From UBA2137 sp050251555 (GTDB taxonomy: Bacteria; Pseudomonadota; Alphaproteobacteria; Micavibrionales; Micavibrionaceae): a stretch of 17,901 nt of DNA. Location of the stretch: the NCBI GenBank assembly GCA_050251555.1, contig JBFWMN010000034.1:1-17901 (forward strand). The letters are read 5' to 3'. The notes under the pieces are model-generated. The model saw only the letters and a program-made list of their open reading frames with translations. It did no database searches and was not told the DNA's origin. The translations under genes and the position numbers were made by a program. The stretch's first letter is position 1; the number at the start of each line of letters is the position of its first letter. Positions 7,664 through 17,901 of this stretch are shown here, in pieces.

Positions 7664-7914
7664 GGCTATTAAAGTAAGAAACTCGGGTAAAAAGAAAAGC
7701 AGAACTGCCAGACATTTCCGATTCTAACGTGCCGAATCTGATTTGACCAGCCCCTCTTTAGCAGAAAAATCACAGGAAAACCAATGTCTCCCGCCTTATA
7801 ACTTTACGTAATCTTGTATTTTTGTTATATTTGTTTCTCTGAAAATAGAATATTGCACATTTTTAAAAAATGATGTTAAACTTTCAGTTCTCATAAGAAA
7901 CAGAAAAAAAGTAC
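7664..7914. promoter_or_regulatory. Divergent AT-rich control region between flhF and the 367-residue gene
   Basis: This 251-base gap must hold the promoters of the leftward flhF operon and the rightward gene. Rightward, TTGTTA (7822-7827) and TAGAAT (7846-7851), 18 bases apart, form a plausible sigma70-like promoter with a leader of about 60 bases. Leftward, no convincing sigma54 or sigma28 flagellar consensus was found. Two GANTC sites, GATTC at 7720-7724 and GAATC at 7734-7738, form a short inverted repeat 9 bases apart upstream of flhF. The stretch from about 7796 to 7914 is strongly A+T rich. Confidence 0.4.
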
Positions 7915-9018
7915 ATGAGCAGGAAACAAGAACAAGCATTCTCAAAAGCGAGCCAAGTCCGCCACGGCCAGATGTTTCTGGGACCGGGCGCTGCAATTGA
8001 CCCTGAAAGCATTCGCTGTCTGAATGTCAGATCCCTCGAAGATTTCAAAGTCTGCGAAGAGTCAGACAACCAGCAACTACAAGCCATTGCCAAAAGCGTT
8101 GCCGCCCACGCCCCCAAAGGCCTCGACATTAAATATGCCGATATCAAATCGGATGTGCGCACCGTTACAAAAGCAGAACGTGAGAAAGAAGGCGATTACA
8201 GCCGTATCACCGATCGCGTGCGCCTGTCCCTGATCATTCCCGATAACGGTTACACGGAAAAAACCATCGCCTATCTCGCGAACCGCTTTACACCGCGTAA
8301 TGATTCACGTGTTCTGCACATTGAAGATGCATTCATTCGTCCGAACAAAGACAATCACCAGCGCCGACTGAAAATCCTTTACCGTATGGATAGCGGCTCG
8401 GTGGGTGAAATCATGGTTACGCACGAAGGCATGACGCGCTCCAATGTCGGTTCATTGAAGCACCGCAATCAATTGAGAGCGATTGAGGATTTCCTTGTCG
8501 CCCAAGGTGGCAACATTCAGCGTAATTCAAACATCAAGAGACTGTGCCGCGCATACGAAGAAAGCTGCCAGAACAGAAAGGCCGTGACCGACGAAGGTGC
8601 ACGCGCATGTGGTATTTCTCAATTCGAAATCCGTGATGAGGAGCGCCGCTTCTTTATTGTCGAAGATACAAATGGCGAAATCGTACCGACATTGCTGATG
8701 CCGGACCCCTATCATGTAGGCCGCCCTCTTGTTGCGGTTCGCCCTGACTATGCCCGTGGCACCTATGTCGTTGATAATAGCCTGCTCCCAATTGTGACGG
8801 CAGAAAAGTTAGACACAGACCGCGTCATGGAACTGGACTCCAGAGGCGAAATCACGCCACGTGACCAGTTCATCACCATGGCACAAGAAGAATATATCAA
8901 TTACCAGAAAAACAACGGTCAGTATAAGTACACGCCCGCAGATGCTGTGAACGATACAGGCGAGGAAGATGACGGGTTTGTTGCAGGTATCCGCCTCAAC
9001 ACCGCCGCACTGGGCTAA
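7915..9018 (+). CDS. Uncharacterised protein with a RelA/SpoT-like nucleotidyltransferase core (tentative)
   Basis: A 367-residue, soluble-looking protein with no signal peptide or membrane segment. I do not recognise the whole protein. Residues about 70-185 follow the order of a RelA/SpoT synthetase domain: IKSDVRTVTKAERE (77-90), where the family has a K-S loop; YSRITDRVRLSLIIPD (95-110), matching the strand with the metal-binding Asp (D100); a helix IAYLANRF; IEDAFIRPNKDNHQRRLKI (136-154); and GEIMVTHEGM (164-173), matching the strand with the catalytic Glu (E165). The guanine-stacking Tyr of the usual NGYxSLH is absent, with DNHQRR in its place, so substrate or activity may differ. The C-terminal half (about 200-367) has Cys211, Cys218 and Cys232 but no known domain. 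The ATG has only a weak AGAAA-type ribosome site. It is monocistronic, divergent from flhF and convergent with alaS. Confidence 0.72.
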   Translation: MSRKQEQAFSKASQVRHGQMFLGPGAAIDPESIRCLNVRSLEDFKVCEESDNQQLQAIAKSVAAHAPKGLDIKYADIKSDVRTVTKAEREKEGDYSRITDRVRLSLIIPDNGYTEKTIAYLANRFTPRNDSRVLHIEDAFIRPNKDNHQRRLKILYRMDSGSVGEIMVTHEGMTRSNVGSLKHRNQLRAIEDFLVAQGGNIQRNSNIKRLCRAYEESCQNRKAVTDEGARACGISQFEIRDEERRFFIVEDTNGEIVPTLLMPDPYHVGRPLVAVRPDYARGTYVVDNSLLPIVTAEKLDTDRVMELDSRGEITPRDQFITMAQEEYINYQKNNGQYKYTPADAVNDTGEEDDGFVAGIRLNTAALG

Positions 9019-9043
9019 CCGTTTTTACCGACCATTCCGATGG

Positions 9044-9070
9044 GAAAAAGAAAGCGCTTCCGGTCTCGAC

Positions 9071-9091
<21 letters not shown>
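9044..9091. terminator. Two-way terminator shared by the 367-residue gene and alaS
   Basis: AAAGCGCTTC (9051-9060) pairs with GAAGCGCTTT (9079-9088). An inner GTCT/AGAC stem (9063-9066 with 9074-9077) extends the hairpin. On the plus strand it is followed by a short T-run (9086-9090). On the minus strand the A-rich 9044-9053 becomes a T-rich tail. The alaS stop codon (9071-9073) lies in the apical loop, so one arm encodes the end of AlaS. Confidence 0.8.
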
Positions 9092-11716
<2,625 letters not shown>

Positions 11717-11760
11717 GTCGTTCAGCTTTATTGTTCCTAAAATGTCTCGCGAAGTGCGGT

Positions 11761-11789
11761 ATTCTCTTATCTTCACGCAGCTTTTGCAA
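11761..11789 (-). promoter_or_regulatory. alaS: Possible alaS promoter
   Basis: Reading leftward, TTGCAA (11784-11789) and GAGAAT (11761-11766) are 17 bases apart in the slt-alaS gap and would give a leader of about 40 bases. The -10 match is only moderate. alaS could also be reached by read-through from slt, since no terminator is visible between them. Confidence 0.3.
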
Positions 11790-11800
11790 GGGGCAAATAC

Positions 11801-13591
11801 CTATCGTTTGGCGGCTTCTTCACGGTAGCGCGGCCATTGCCCGTCTATAAGATCAGTAAGAGAATCCGTCTCCTCGCCGAAACGCTTTTGGTAGATCCAT
11901 GTGTTGCGCATAACGCGCTCAATATAGGCGCGGGTTTCGGAGACAGGGACCAACTCGATAAAGAGAAGCGGATCATCCACATCGCGCAAATGACGCTTCC
12001 AGCGCTTCAGACTTCCCGGCCCCGCATTATAGGCTGCCAACATATAAAAGAGGTTGTTATCGACCATTTGCATATCGAAAAGCTCATGCACCAGAATTTG
12101 CCCGATGCGCAAATTGGTCGCTGGGTCTTTTAAGCGCCAGCGCTCCTTATCCCGTAAGGCCTCCTCACCCGAATAATCGGCGGCACTGTCGGGCATCAAC
12201 TGCATCAACCCTGTCGCACCCGCGTGACTTGTATCCCTTACGCGAAAGCGGCTTTCCTGCCTGACCAGCGCATGAAGAAGTGCCTTATCCATCGTGTAAC
12301 CGCCCGCAGGATCCCATGGCAACATCGGATAAAGGGCCGCATCGTAAAAACGGTCTTCGTCATTTAAAAACGCATTGCCATATCGAAGTGCAAAGGCGGG
12401 CATTCCCGCATCCAGCGCAAAAGCAACCAGCGCTTCTTTTTGCGTTTCGCCTAAAGTTGCGGGATCAAGCCCTGCAAGCTCTGCATCCGCCAGTGCAAAC
12501 TGCCCCGCTTTGGAAAGGATGAGCGCCCGCGCACCCGCAGGGGTTTCCAGCATGGCATCGCGCATCTCGTCAGTAAATTCAGGGATAATCCAGTTATAGG
12601 AAAATTTTTGACCCAGCGCTTCAATCGCCAGCATACCGTAAAAAGTACGAGGGTAAGCTGCGGCAAGCTTCAGATTTTTCTCAGCCGCTACATCATCGCC
12701 CGCACGAAACCTTGCGCGGGAGGCCCAGTAAGAACAGCCCGAAGCCATCCAGCCATTGGCAAAGTCCGACCCCGCTGCCGTTTCCCAGTAAGCGGCCGCT
12801 TGCGTATAATTGCCGTTCATCCATGAGGTGAGGCCTGCCACCCAGCCCGCCAGCGGCACTTTGTCGCCATAGCGATCCGCAATGGCTGAAGCCATGGAAT
12901 ACGCGGTTTTTGGGGAACCTTCCAAAAGGTAGGATTGCGCGATATTGGCGCGGATGGCGGCCTTTTCCAGATCGCTCATATATTTAGCGCCCGAGCGCGT
13001 ATTGAGAGCCTCCAGCGCGTCGGCGGAATCCCCATCCGAAATTTGTGCTCTCACCGCACGTTTGAGGGCATCGACATCGGCCTCTTGTGCATCCGTGCGT
13101 GATCCTTTGGGTACATAGGGTTTGGCAGGCTCATTCAAGGAGGGTTCAAGTGTTCCAAAGACAAAGGTTTTATAAAGCGGTGTTGCCAGTTTTTGCTTAT
13201 TGCCCTTGGGGCGACGCGCCTCTGCCAACTTATGGATACGTGATGCGGCAGGTAAATCGGCGTATTCGTCCATCCAGTTTTTCAAATCGGAAAAAGCGAC
13301 CTTCTTGCTGTCTGCATGCAAATAGCGCTGCATCAAAACATGGCCCATCAAACGGCAATCGGTCAGATTTTTGGCAATTTTTGTAGCGTTGTTGAATTCA
13401 CCTTCAAGCTGGGCATTGAAAATTTTGGCGTAAAGTGCTGCATTCTTTTCAACCGCCCCTTTTCTGTTCAATGACGCGAGCGATTTTTCCTGTGTGCACG
13501 CGTCTTCCATACGCGGGGATTTACCCTCTGCTTGGGCCAAAGCGGGCACAAAAAGCGCAACCAGAAAAAGCGCGAGGACGCTCCTAGACAA
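11801..13591 (-). CDS. slt: Soluble lytic murein transglycosylase (Slt family)
   Basis: About 596 residues. An N-terminal signal peptide (SRSVLALFLVALFVPALAQA) sends it to the periplasm, where family members cleave peptidoglycan glycan strands to 1,6-anhydro products. Residues about 30-420 are helical, TPR-like repeats forming the U-shaped domain. The C-terminal SLT domain (about 435-570) has the catalytic Glu446 in VRQESRF, GLMQLMP at 461-467, YNAGP at 521-525 and ETRAYIERV at 552-560, all canonical. The start is uncertain. A TTG at 13591 has GGAG seven bases upstream and overlaps the upstream glycosylase stop by 8 bases. A GTG at 13606 and an ATG at 13633 are in frame and keep a signal peptide, but neither has a clear ribosome site. 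The overlap implies cotranscription with the glycosylase gene. Confidence 0.94.
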   Translation of the reverse strand: MSRSVLALFLVALFVPALAQAEGKSPRMEDACTQEKSLASLNRKGAVEKNAALYAKIFNAQLEGEFNNATKIAKNLTDCRLMGHVLMQRYLHADSKKVAFSDLKNWMDEYADLPAASRIHKLAEARRPKGNKQKLATPLYKTFVFGTLEPSLNEPAKPYVPKGSRTDAQEADVDALKRAVRAQISDGDSADALEALNTRSGAKYMSDLEKAAIRANIAQSYLLEGSPKTAYSMASAIADRYGDKVPLAGWVAGLTSWMNGNYTQAAAYWETAAGSDFANGWMASGCSYWASRARFRAGDDVAAEKNLKLAAAYPRTFYGMLAIEALGQKFSYNWIIPEFTDEMRDAMLETPAGARALILSKAGQFALADAELAGLDPATLGETQKEALVAFALDAGMPAFALRYGNAFLNDEDRFYDAALYPMLPWDPAGGYTMDKALLHALVRQESRFRVRDTSHAGATGLMQLMPDSAADYSGEEALRDKERWRLKDPATNLRIGQILVHELFDMQMVDNNLFYMLAAYNAGPGSLKRWKRHLRDVDDPLLFIELVPVSETRAYIERVMRNTWIYQKRFGEETDSLTDLIDGQWPRYREEAAKR

Positions 13592-14441
13592 GCCCCAGCT
13601 CCGCACGTTTTTTATGGAGAAGAAGCATGTCATGCCAGACAGTTTTCTTTTGCATCGGGTTGCGTAACAAAAACGCAGGATGGAAGGTCGGTAAACCAAA
13701 GACAGGCTCTTTGAAGTTTGTACTGATATCGGACACGGTTTTATAATCGTGCCAGCTCCCGCGCATTTTCACGATCCCTTCCTTGGTATCCAGAAGCGTT
13801 TTCATCGGCGTATTGCCGACCATCACCAGAATACGCGGCTGAATGAGTGCGATATGCTTTTCGATAAAGGGCAGCGCAATGCTCATCTCAGCAGGGGTCG
13901 GCGTACGATTGCCGGGCGGGCGCCAGTTTAAGATATTCGAGATATAAAGAGCCTGCTTCGGGTCTTCCGCCTTACGCGATAAACCGATAGAGGCGAAGAT
14001 TTTATCAAGAAGCTGGCCTGATGCGCCAACAAAAGGTTTCCCTTCCCTGTCCTCATCTGCACCGGGAGCTTCACCGATCACCATAACCGAGGCTTTCGGG
14101 TTTCCATCTGAAAAGACCATATTCATGGCTGTTTTCTTGACCGCAAGCCCATCAAAATTACGGATAACGTCAGCAAGTTCTTCCAGCGTGTTCGCAGCTT
14201 TTGCCAACTCCTCGGCTTTCGCACGCGCTTCCCGCGACCCCACCAAAGTGGGTGGCGTATCAGGCGCTTCCATTGCAGCAACCGATTGTGCGGGTGCCTG
14301 AGAGGCAGGGGCCGCAGGCACGGCTTTTGGTAAATCTTTTGGCTGCGCAGACAGTTTTTTATTCACGGGTTCGGGCAACAGCGTGTCGGTCACACCGTTT
14401 TCAACATACCAACGCAAGGCTTCGAGGGCTGAATGTGTCAT
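13584..14441 (-). CDS. Family-4-like uracil-DNA glycosylase lacking cysteines
   Basis: 285 residues. Family members excise uracil from DNA in base-excision repair. A Pro/Ala-rich linker (about 30-65) precedes the catalytic domain (about 75-285). Active-site motifs are GEAPGADED at 123-131, PFVGASGQLLD at about 136-146, NWRPPGNRTPTP at about 172-183 and HPAFLLRNP at 254-262. Classical family-4 enzymes hold a 4Fe-4S cluster on four cysteines. This protein has none: the first site reads FDGLAVKKT (96-104), and the position before PFIE is Ala. The start at 14441 gives the short N-terminus MTHSALEALRWYVENG. The frame stays open to an ATG at 14882, but that would run through the opposing ETF-QO gene. 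It is probably cotranscribed with slt, with an 8-base overlap if slt starts at 13591. Confidence 0.92.
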   Translation of the reverse strand: MTHSALEALRWYVENGVTDTLLPEPVNKKLSAQPKDLPKAVPAAPASQAPAQSVAAMEAPDTPPTLVGSREARAKAEELAKAANTLEELADVIRNFDGLAVKKTAMNMVFSDGNPKASVMVIGEAPGADEDREGKPFVGASGQLLDKIFASIGLSRKAEDPKQALYISNILNWRPPGNRTPTPAEMSIALPFIEKHIALIQPRILVMVGNTPMKTLLDTKEGIVKMRGSWHDYKTVSDISTNFKEPVFGLPTFHPAFLLRNPMQKKTVWHDMLLLHKKRAELGLV

Positions 14442-14565
14442 CTGATAGTCGTCTTTATCCCCTTCTCTCCCCTTCTTATATACGCTAGACTGACAAAAAA
14501 CAAACCAACTCCTCGCCTTATTGGCACTCGTCCCACCCACCAAAATCACGAGGTTATGAAACATC
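14442..14565. promoter_or_regulatory. Divergent promoter region between the uracil-DNA glycosylase and ETF-QO genes
   Basis: This 124-base gap separates divergent genes. Leftward, TATATA (14477-14482) with TTTGTT (14499-14504), 16 bases apart, is a possible promoter for the glycosylase-slt unit. Rightward, no good -10 was found; a GAGG lies 12 bases before the ETF-QO ATG at 14566. No GANTC or TTAA site is present. Confidence 0.25.
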
Positions 14566-16221
14566 ATGGAAAATGAAGCCCCCCGCACAGACCGCGAAGC
14601 CATGGAATATGATGTTGTGATTGTCGGCGGCGGCCCGTCAGGTCTGGCCTGTGCAATCCGCTTAAAACAAATCGCTGCGGAAAAAGGCGAAGACATCGCC
14701 GTCTGCCTTCTCGAAAAAGGCTCGGAGATCGGCGCGCATCTTCTTTCAGGCGCGGTACTTGAGCCACGCTCATTGAATGAGCTTATCCCCGACTGGAAAG
14801 AAAAAGGTGCGCCCGTCACCTGCGAAGCCAAAAAAGACAGCTTCCTATACCTCACAAAAACCGGCGGTTTTAAGCTTCCCACCCCGCCACAGATGAAAAA
14901 TCACGGCAACTATATTATCTCGCTCTCCAATCTTGGGCGCTGGCTCGGCGAACAGGCCGAAGCGCTTGGCGTCGAGATTTTCGCAGGCTTTGCCGCTGCC
15001 GAAATTCTGTACGATGACAACGGGGCTGTTAAAGGTGTCGCGACCAATGATATGGGCTTGAATAAAGAAGGCGAAAAAACCGATGCGTTTGAACCGGGTG
15101 TCGAACTGCATGCCCGCCAGACTGTTTTTGCCGAAGGCTGTCATGGCTCGTTGACCAAACAGCTCATTCAAAAATTTGATCTGCGTAAAAATGCCGATCC
15201 GCAAACTTACGCACTCGGCATTAAAGAGATTTGGGAGCTTGCCCCCGAGAAACACGAGCAAGGCAAGATCGTGCACACGACAGGCTGGCCTATGGATTCC
15301 AAAACCTATGGCGGGTCATGGATGTATCATATGGAAGATAACCTTCTGTCGGTCGGCTATGTTGTAGCGCTTGATTACTGGAATCCTTACCTCTCCCCGT
15401 TTGAGGAAATGCAGCGTTTCAAAACCCACCCGAAAATCGCGCCGCTTTTTGAAGGCGCAAAGCGCATTGCTTACGGGGGACGTGCTCTCGTTGAGGGCGG
15501 ACTTCAATCCCAACCTGAACTGGCTTTCCCTGGCGGCGTTCTGGTGGGTGATACGGCAGGCTTTTTGAATGTCCCCAAAATCAAGGGCAATCACACCGCC
15601 ATCAAGTCAGGCATGTTGGCTGCCGAGAGCCTTTACACGATGCTGATTGAGGCCAAAGCTGGAGCAGGCGAAATCTGCGAAGCCTATCCCAAAGCCTATA
15701 AAGAATCCTGGATTTACAAAGAGCTTTATAAAGTCCGTAACATTCGCCCGGGCTTCCAAAAAGGGTTCTGGTTCGGCTTTTTCCATGCAGCCTTTCAGAC
15801 ATTGGGCGGCTGGATGCTGCCTTACACACTCAAAAACCATGCCGACCACGCACAGCTTGTCCCTGCTGCAGAGGCCACCCCGATTGAGTATCCGAAACCT
15901 GACGGCAAACTGACATTTGATCGCTTGTCTTCCGTGTATTTGACCAACACAAATCACGCCGAAGACCAGCCGTGCCATCTAAAACTCAAAGACCCGACTA
16001 TTCCGGTTGCTGTCAATTTGCCGAAATTCGCAGGACCCTCTCAGCGCTACTGCCCTGCTGCCGTTTACGAGTTTACAGGCAAAGAGACGGACAACCCGCA
16101 ATTCGTCATCAATGCGCAGAACTGCATCCATTGTAAAACTTGCGATATCAAAGACCCCGAACAGAATATCGTCTGGACCGTTCCCCAAGGGGGCGGCGGG
16201 CCGAATTATTCGGGAATGTAG
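14566..16221 (+). CDS. Electron transfer flavoprotein-ubiquinone oxidoreductase
   Basis: A 551-residue, membrane-associated enzyme that passes electrons from reduced ETF (fatty-acid and amino-acid dehydrogenases) to ubiquinone. The N-terminal FAD-binding fold has MEYDVVIVGGGPSGLACAIRL (about 13-33). The central region carries the family sequence GGSWMYHMEDNLLSVGYVVALDYWNPYLSPFEEMQRFKTHP. A GDTAGFLNVPKIKGNHTAIKSG segment (about 330-350) completes the FAD site. The C-terminal ferredoxin-like part holds four cysteines, Cys496, Cys520, Cys523 and Cys526 (YCPA and NCIHCKTC), for a 4Fe-4S cluster. The length equals typical bacterial ETF-QO. The start at 14566 gives 12 residues before the conserved MEYDVV; an ATG at 14602 also exists. 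The ETF alpha and beta subunit genes are not in the window. A TPR lipoprotein gene follows after 42 bases with no terminator, so cotranscription is likely. Confidence 0.97.
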   Translation: MENEAPRTDREAMEYDVVIVGGGPSGLACAIRLKQIAAEKGEDIAVCLLEKGSEIGAHLLSGAVLEPRSLNELIPDWKEKGAPVTCEAKKDSFLYLTKTGGFKLPTPPQMKNHGNYIISLSNLGRWLGEQAEALGVEIFAGFAAAEILYDDNGAVKGVATNDMGLNKEGEKTDAFEPGVELHARQTVFAEGCHGSLTKQLIQKFDLRKNADPQTYALGIKEIWELAPEKHEQGKIVHTTGWPMDSKTYGGSWMYHMEDNLLSVGYVVALDYWNPYLSPFEEMQRFKTHPKIAPLFEGAKRIAYGGRALVEGGLQSQPELAFPGGVLVGDTAGFLNVPKIKGNHTAIKSGMLAAESLYTMLIEAKAGAGEICEAYPKAYKESWIYKELYKVRNIRPGFQKGFWFGFFHAAFQTLGGWMLPYTLKNHADHAQLVPAAEATPIEYPKPDGKLTFDRLSSVYLTNTNHAEDQPCHLKLKDPTIPVAVNLPKFAGPSQRYCPAAVYEFTGKETDNPQFVINAQNCIHCKTCDIKDPEQNIVWTVPQGGGGPNYSGM

Positions 16222-16263
16222 AGCTTCCACCCCTTTCTTTATATATCAGAAAGCGCCATATTG

Positions 16264-17901
16264 ATGGTTATGACACATCGTTCCCGCATGCTTCTTGCCC
16301 TTCTTGCCGCGACCTCGCTCACAGCCTGTGAGCCGCAGGACAACACGAATTTATGGAATAAGTTTCTGGGCTTTTTAAATGGTCAAGATGCGTCCGAGGT
16401 GAAAGAAAGCCTCGAGGATAAAACCGTCAAAGCCGAACCGTTCGAAGGGGCCTCTACCTTATCGGGCGCATACCTTGTCGGGCGACACGCGCAAATCTCG
16501 CAAGACTGGTCAACCGCAGCGCGCGCTTTCCAGACATTCATATCATCCACCGATAAGACCACCGAAGATATGGTCAAGCGCACGATGGTGCTGTCCATCG
16601 GCGGCGGCGATATGGATACGGCGATTGCATTGGCGCAGGATCTGAAAGAGACGGGTAAAGATAATACCGCTCTCTCGCAGCTCGTTCTTTTATTGAAGGC
16701 GGCAAAAGACGCCAAATATGATGAGGCACAAAAGCTTCTGACTAGCATGCCGCCAAGCGGCATCTCCGAGATCGTTCGCCCCGTTCTGTCTATCTGGATT
16801 GATCAGGCCAAAGGCAAATCGGAAATCCCCCAATTTCAGACCATGAATGGTCTCACCATCTATCACCAGTTTCTGGCGGCGGATACGGCAGGTGACATTA
16901 AGCGCCTGACCGCCCTTGCCTCTTTAAATTTGGGTGGCTTAGGTTTGGGCCCGCGCTCCATCGAACAGATCGGCGATATTCTCTATCGTCATAATCTCAA
17001 AGAACAGGCTTTACGCGAATATGAAATGGCTGTCGCCGGACAGACCGAATTGACAGAGATTGAGACCAAGATTGCCGCTATCAAGCAGAAGGTCGCAATC
17101 CCCGATGAGACATTAATGCCCAAAGTGGCATCAGCCACAGAAGGTTTGGCAAAGGCTCTCGTCGATATGGCCACCCTCTTCTATCAGGAAGGCGGCACGG
17201 ATTCCGCACGGTTATTCGCGCAAATGTCACTCTTTATGGAAGAAACACAGGAAGAGGCGCATATCCTGCTTGCCCATATTGCGATTGATACAGGACACGA
17301 AGACGAAGCCATCGCCTTTTTCAATTCCATTTCAAAGGATAAGGGCAATGAATATATTCTCGCCCAGCGTCAGGTTGCCGATCTCTATGAAGGTCAGGAA
17401 CATTACGACACGGCTGCCGAAGTACTTACGAAACTGGTGAAGGAAACAGACTCTCTTGAAGCACAAATCCAGTTGGGGGACCTGTATCGTCACCGCGAAG
17501 ATTACCGCCGCTCGCTTGAGGCATACGACAAAGCCTTCACGATGATTGAGGATAAGGATGCCCCCGAAAACTGGGCGCTTTATTACTCACGCGGGATTGA
17601 TCTGGAGCGTCTGGGTCGTTTCGACGAAGCCGAAAAGGATTTGCTGAAAGCTCTGAGCTTCCAACCTGACCATCCTTATATCCTGAATTATCTCGGCTAT
17701 TCCTATGCCGATCAGGGGATCAAACTGGACCAGTCTTTGAAAATGATCAGAAAGGCCGTTCAACTGCAACCCGAAGACGGATATATTACCGACTCGCTCG
17801 GGTGGGTCTATTTCCGTTTAGGTGAGTATGACAATGCCCTACCCTATCTGGAAAAAGCCGTCGAACTTTTACCCTATGATGCCACGGTCAACGATCATTT
17901 A
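16264..17901 (+). CDS. TPR-repeat outer-membrane lipoprotein (3' end outside window)
   Basis: The frame is open from ATG 16264 to the window end (546 codons, no stop), so the gene is incomplete at its 3' end. A second ATG at 16270 is two codons in, and either could start it. The N-terminus MTHRSRMLLALLAATSLTAC is a lipoprotein signal. The lipobox LTAC puts the lipidated Cys at residue 22, and the +2 Glu favours the outer membrane. The rest is helical with tetratricopeptide-like repeats. The last about 150 residues are the clearest: NWALYYSRGIDLERLGRFDEAEKDL, YILNYLGYSYADQG, and DSLGWVYFRLGEYDNALPYL. Such proteins are widespread in alphaproteobacteria and are thought to scaffold protein assembly, but the specific role here is unknown. 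It follows ETF-QO by 42 bases and is probably in the same transcript. Confidence 0.88.
   Translation, partial: MVMTHRSRMLLALLAATSLTACEPQDNTNLWNKFLGFLNGQDASEVKESLEDKTVKAEPFEGASTLSGAYLVGRHAQISQDWSTAARAFQTFISSTDKTTEDMVKRTMVLSIGGGDMDTAIALAQDLKETGKDNTALSQLVLLLKAAKDAKYDEAQKLLTSMPPSGISEIVRPVLSIWIDQAKGKSEIPQFQTMNGLTIYHQFLAADTAGDIKRLTALASLNLGGLGLGPRSIEQIGDILYRHNLKEQALREYEMAVAGQTELTEIETKIAAIKQKVAIPDETLMPKVASATEGLAKALVDMATLFYQEGGTDSARLFAQMSLFMEETQEEAHILLAHIAIDTGHEDEAIAFFNSISKDKGNEYILAQRQVADLYEGQEHYDTAAEVLTKLVKETDSLEAQIQLGDLYRHREDYRRSLEAYDKAFTMIEDKDAPENWALYYSRGIDLERLGRFDEAEKDLLKALSFQPDHPYILNYLGYSYADQGIKLDQSLKMIRKAVQLQPEDGYITDSLGWVYFRLGEYDNALPYLEKAVELLPYDATVNDHL

Noticed and set aside
7664..7800. sigma54 (GG-N10-GC) or sigma28 flagellar promoter for flhF
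   Set aside because: GGCA and CTAAAG fragments occur, but none has a partner element at the required spacing.
7863..7879. TTAA-N9-TTAA pair upstream of the 367-residue gene as a CtrA box
   Set aside because: The spacing is wrong for CtrA (N7) and the region is so A+T rich that chance TTAA is expected.
13634..13699. Longer slt start at 13699
   Set aside because: It would lengthen the overlap with the glycosylase gene and place a Cys/Arg-rich stretch before a good signal peptide. Later starts are better.
14442..14882. N-terminal extension of the uracil-DNA glycosylase frame to an ATG at 14882
   Set aside because: The extra codons run antisense through the well-supported ETF-QO gene and encode nothing like the family N-terminus.

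Overview
The window reads as chromosomal DNA of an alphaproteobacterium of moderate GC content with a polar or sub-polar flagellum. The main evidence is a full-length CtrA, the alphaproteobacterial cell-cycle master regulator, divergent from fliI-fliJ. Supporting evidence is an flhF-flhG pair, which sets flagellar number and position, a fused ETF-ubiquinone oxidoreductase, and GANTC (CcrM-type) sites in several intergenic regions. I cannot name the genus from this sequence. A deep-branching lineage such as Rhodospirillales or Micavibrio relatives is only a guess.

Layout. Positions 1-113 hold the possible tail of a rightward gene and a two-way terminator. Then comes ctrA (minus), a regulatory gap at 828-1028 with five TTAA half-sites and a GATTC, and fliI-fliJ (plus). 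A low-GC Mrr-type restriction endonuclease gene (plus) follows. It runs tail-to-tail into a leftward flagellar group transcribed flhF, flhG, then a FliK-like hook-length gene. An AT-rich divergent gap at 7664-7914 separates flhF from an unrecognised 367-residue protein (plus) whose central part resembles a RelA/SpoT nucleotidyltransferase domain. That gene converges with alaS through a shared two-way terminator in which the alaS stop codon lies. Behind alaS on the minus strand are a soluble lytic transglycosylase (slt) and a family-4-like uracil-DNA glycosylase that contains no cysteine. Divergent from these, on the plus strand, are ETF-QO and a TPR lipoprotein cut off by the window end.

How it fits together. 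CtrA probably controls its own promoter and that of fliIJ. FliI/FliJ power and chaperone flagellar export, FliK sets hook length, and FlhF/FlhG set flagellar site and number. The right half is housekeeping: tRNA charging, murein turnover, DNA repair, electron transfer and an outer-membrane TPR lipoprotein.

The most interesting items are the divergent RelA/SpoT-like protein, the phased TTAA array with a GANTC site, the cysteine-free uracil-DNA glycosylase, and the restriction gene lodged between flagellar genes. No tRNA, rRNA, CRISPR array, insertion sequence or prophage was recognised.
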